A stretch of DNA of 64,000 nt from Zeus faber (taxonomy: Eukaryota > Chordata > Actinopteri > Zeiformes > Zeidae), in contig OY482850.1 in the NCBI GenBank assembly GCA_960531495.1, positions 8,064,087-8,128,086 of the forward strand. Reading direction: 5' to 3'. Both the position numbers and the translations under genes were made by a program. The notes below the pieces were generated by a model that saw only the letters and a list, made by a program, of their open reading frames with translations, searched no databases and had not been told where the DNA came from. Positions 61,888-64,000 of the stretch are shown piece after piece. The first letter of the stretch is position 1, and each line of letters opens with the position of its first letter.

Positions 61888-62163
61888 GATTCACACTTGA
61901 GTACACATTGTTTTTATTACTCGGCAAAGAACAGGGAAACCGTTTGGGAGCCTCTCACTCAATGTCCCTTCCGTTCACGTGATTCCAGATTGTTCTCGAC
62001 CCAGTCAGAGGCACAAAAACGTATTAAAATGTACCAACTGTCTTTTGAGCAATGTTTCAAAATATCTCGCACCGAGCCATTGTTTTGTTACGGTGGAGTT
62101 TTCTTTGCATTATGTGGCTTTGTATGATTTTGCATTATTTCACTGGTGTTTTTTGCGGTTCAG

Positions 62164-62224
62164 AATGCAGTGTGTGCGTGTGTCTGTGTGTGTGTGTCTG
62201 TGTGTGTGTGTGTGTCTGTGTGCA
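62164..62224 (+). repeat. (TG)n/(TC)n imperfect microsatellite
   Basis: TG array with regular TCTG interruptions. Confidence 0.93.
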
Positions 62225-62513
62225 TGCATGCGTACGCGTCCTGGTGTGTGGGAGATGGCGAATGCCGCTGTGGTGTGTTACATCAGCAGATGGCCTCTCT
62301 TCCTGGCCGCAGCACGCCAAGGACGTCCTCGATCCACTAAGTGGGAGTTTCAAACGGGCCACGGGACAACATCTATCTAAGAGACGGCAAACACTTGTTT
62401 CAACTGGTGTGGGGGAAAGCTGGTTGATAGCAGAGCAGTTGTCTGTGATGAGTAATAAGAGAAAACACTGCTAAATACTTTCCATCGGAAGTTTGAGGTG
62501 AGGGGGAGTGTTT

Positions 62514-62645
<132 letters not shown>

Positions 62646-63956
62646 CCCAGTCTCACTGCACGTTGTTTCTAATAATCTGGTCATTTAGATCTCAAAAGGT
62701 GTTCTTTTCTTCCTCGCACTGTCATCATGGAGTTTTGCACTACACCCCCTTTTTATAGAACATTGGAACGATTCCATGCTCAAACAACCCTTGGGCTGTG
62801 GTGTGCCCACAGGTTGAAATGCTGCATCACTCCTTGAGTTTGACAATTAAGGTTTTTCTTCCAACTCTGCCCTCCCCGTCCTTCTTATATAAGCAGACTG
62901 AGCTGTCAGTGTAGGGGGACGACTGTATCTTCATTCTTTTGCTGTTTTTTCCCTTTAACCTGCCAATTGAGCGCAGGAGTTCTTGACGGCGTATTAATGA
63001 GCAGTCGAGTTTGACGAGCCGGCTGGGAAGTTCCCCGAGACACGGCTGCCCAGCTGTGCAGACCGCCGGGCCTCACTGGGCATCTCGCTAAAAACAGCCC
63101 CTGCTGTAATTGAGCCCTACGGTGAACACTTCTAACTACTAGTCTGCTGAATAATGGATAGATTCTCAACAGCTTTTTAGCTGGGAGCCATTCTTTGGCG
63201 TGCGTGGGCCCTCGCCGTGCGGTGACAGCTAAGGGCCTCTCGCCTCCACAGGCCCACCCAGGAGAGGCTGGCGGGGACAATGACAGAGGAAGACTAAAGA
63301 CGCTCAATCCCTAATTTTTTGAAGTAGGATACACGCCCAAGACAAAGCTCACTGCCTAACTGGCGCTGGTCGGCACTCTTACTCATTATGGTCTCAATAT
63401 TTAATTTCCTCTTTCTAGCAAAGAGGGAACCACGCACACTGTCTCCAAACTAATATCCGTTTATCTTGTTCCAGAAAAAAAGTCACTGCTTCGATGAGAT
63501 ACTCTGTCAGTCCTTGACAGTTTCTTTTTGTTTTTTTTTACCCTAATTATCTTTGAAAACCCCCTGCCTCCTCATTCACGCCGCCATCAGTCGTGTCCCA
63601 ACCTGCGGTTTGTTTGTTGCCTCGTGGTGAGACGGATGACACTGTAACCACTCGCACGTTGTGCCTGGAAGCGGGCATGTCAGCGTCGTAATCCAGCGCG
63701 GTTCCACTTGAAAGAGATCCCCCCCCCCCTTCTCGGTTGAATTCCGCCTCGGAATATGGGCGTTTTTTTCAAAGGTTCCAAACGAGACATGGGTCAGGCG
63801 GTCAGGTAAACAAGTTGTGATCCGCTCGGCGTCAGTGCGTCAAAGCGGTCACGTGAGAAGTGAAACGTATTCCGTCACGGTCCACACCCTTGACCAGGAC
63901 GCTCCTCGCCCTGAAGACGAATTAGTGGCGAGGCGGAGAGTTGATAGTCGAAGCCG

Positions 63957-63957
<1 letters not shown>

Positions 63958-64000
<43 letters not shown>
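63958..64000 (+). repeat. (TA)n microsatellite at the window end
   Basis: At least 21 TA units, cut by the window edge. Confidence 0.97.

Overview
This is a nuclear window from a vertebrate, almost certainly a teleost fish. It has three intron-containing genes with GT-AG splice sites. Coding is sparse, with a 28.5 kb first intron in one gene. There are about two dozen long (CA/TG)n, (CT)n and (AT)n arrays and remains of several fish-type mobile elements. The species cannot be fixed from sequence alone.

Layout. (1) 136-1372, minus strand: uqcrfs1, the Rieske iron-sulfur subunit of respiratory complex III, in two exons. (2) 1373-3283: divergent intergenic stretch with a CpG-rich block, a 29-bp minisatellite and a dispersed repeat copy. 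(3) 3284-6682, plus strand: rxylt1 (TMEM5), ribitol-5-phosphate xylosyltransferase, six exons, complete, 442 residues. A long imperfect inverted repeat lies in its 3' flank. (4) 9348 to the window end, plus strand: the first eight coding exons of srgap1 (residues 1-373, F-BAR region). The RhoGAP and SH3 parts lie beyond the window. The tandem order rxylt1 then srgap1 matches human 12q14. The uqcrfs1 neighbour does not match human linkage.

Most of the window is srgap1 intron. Intron 3 holds a decayed DIRS-type tyrosine-recombinase retrotransposon (about 46782-50796). It keeps inverted terminal repeats, an internal complementary segment, gag/RT/RNase H/recombinase remnants and two perfect hairpins. 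A 423-bp hAT-like element sits inside its recombinase, just after an HxxR-like motif. Other structurally supported elements are two TTAA-flanked piggyBac-like MITEs (15627-16450, 19740-20156) and a TA-flanked pogo/Tigger-like MITE (34082-34555). Three repeat families each occur at least twice.

The three genes do not form a pathway: mitochondrial electron transport, Golgi glycosylation of alpha-dystroglycan, and Slit-Robo Rho GTPase/membrane-curvature signalling. I found no RNA genes, no CRISPR and no novel protein system. The most interesting leftovers are the nested DIRS/hAT structure, the inverted repeat downstream of rxylt1, a possible TATA-driven alternative first exon in srgap1 intron 1, a (CA)55 array touching the exon 8 splice donor, and the unusually short uqcrfs1 presequence.
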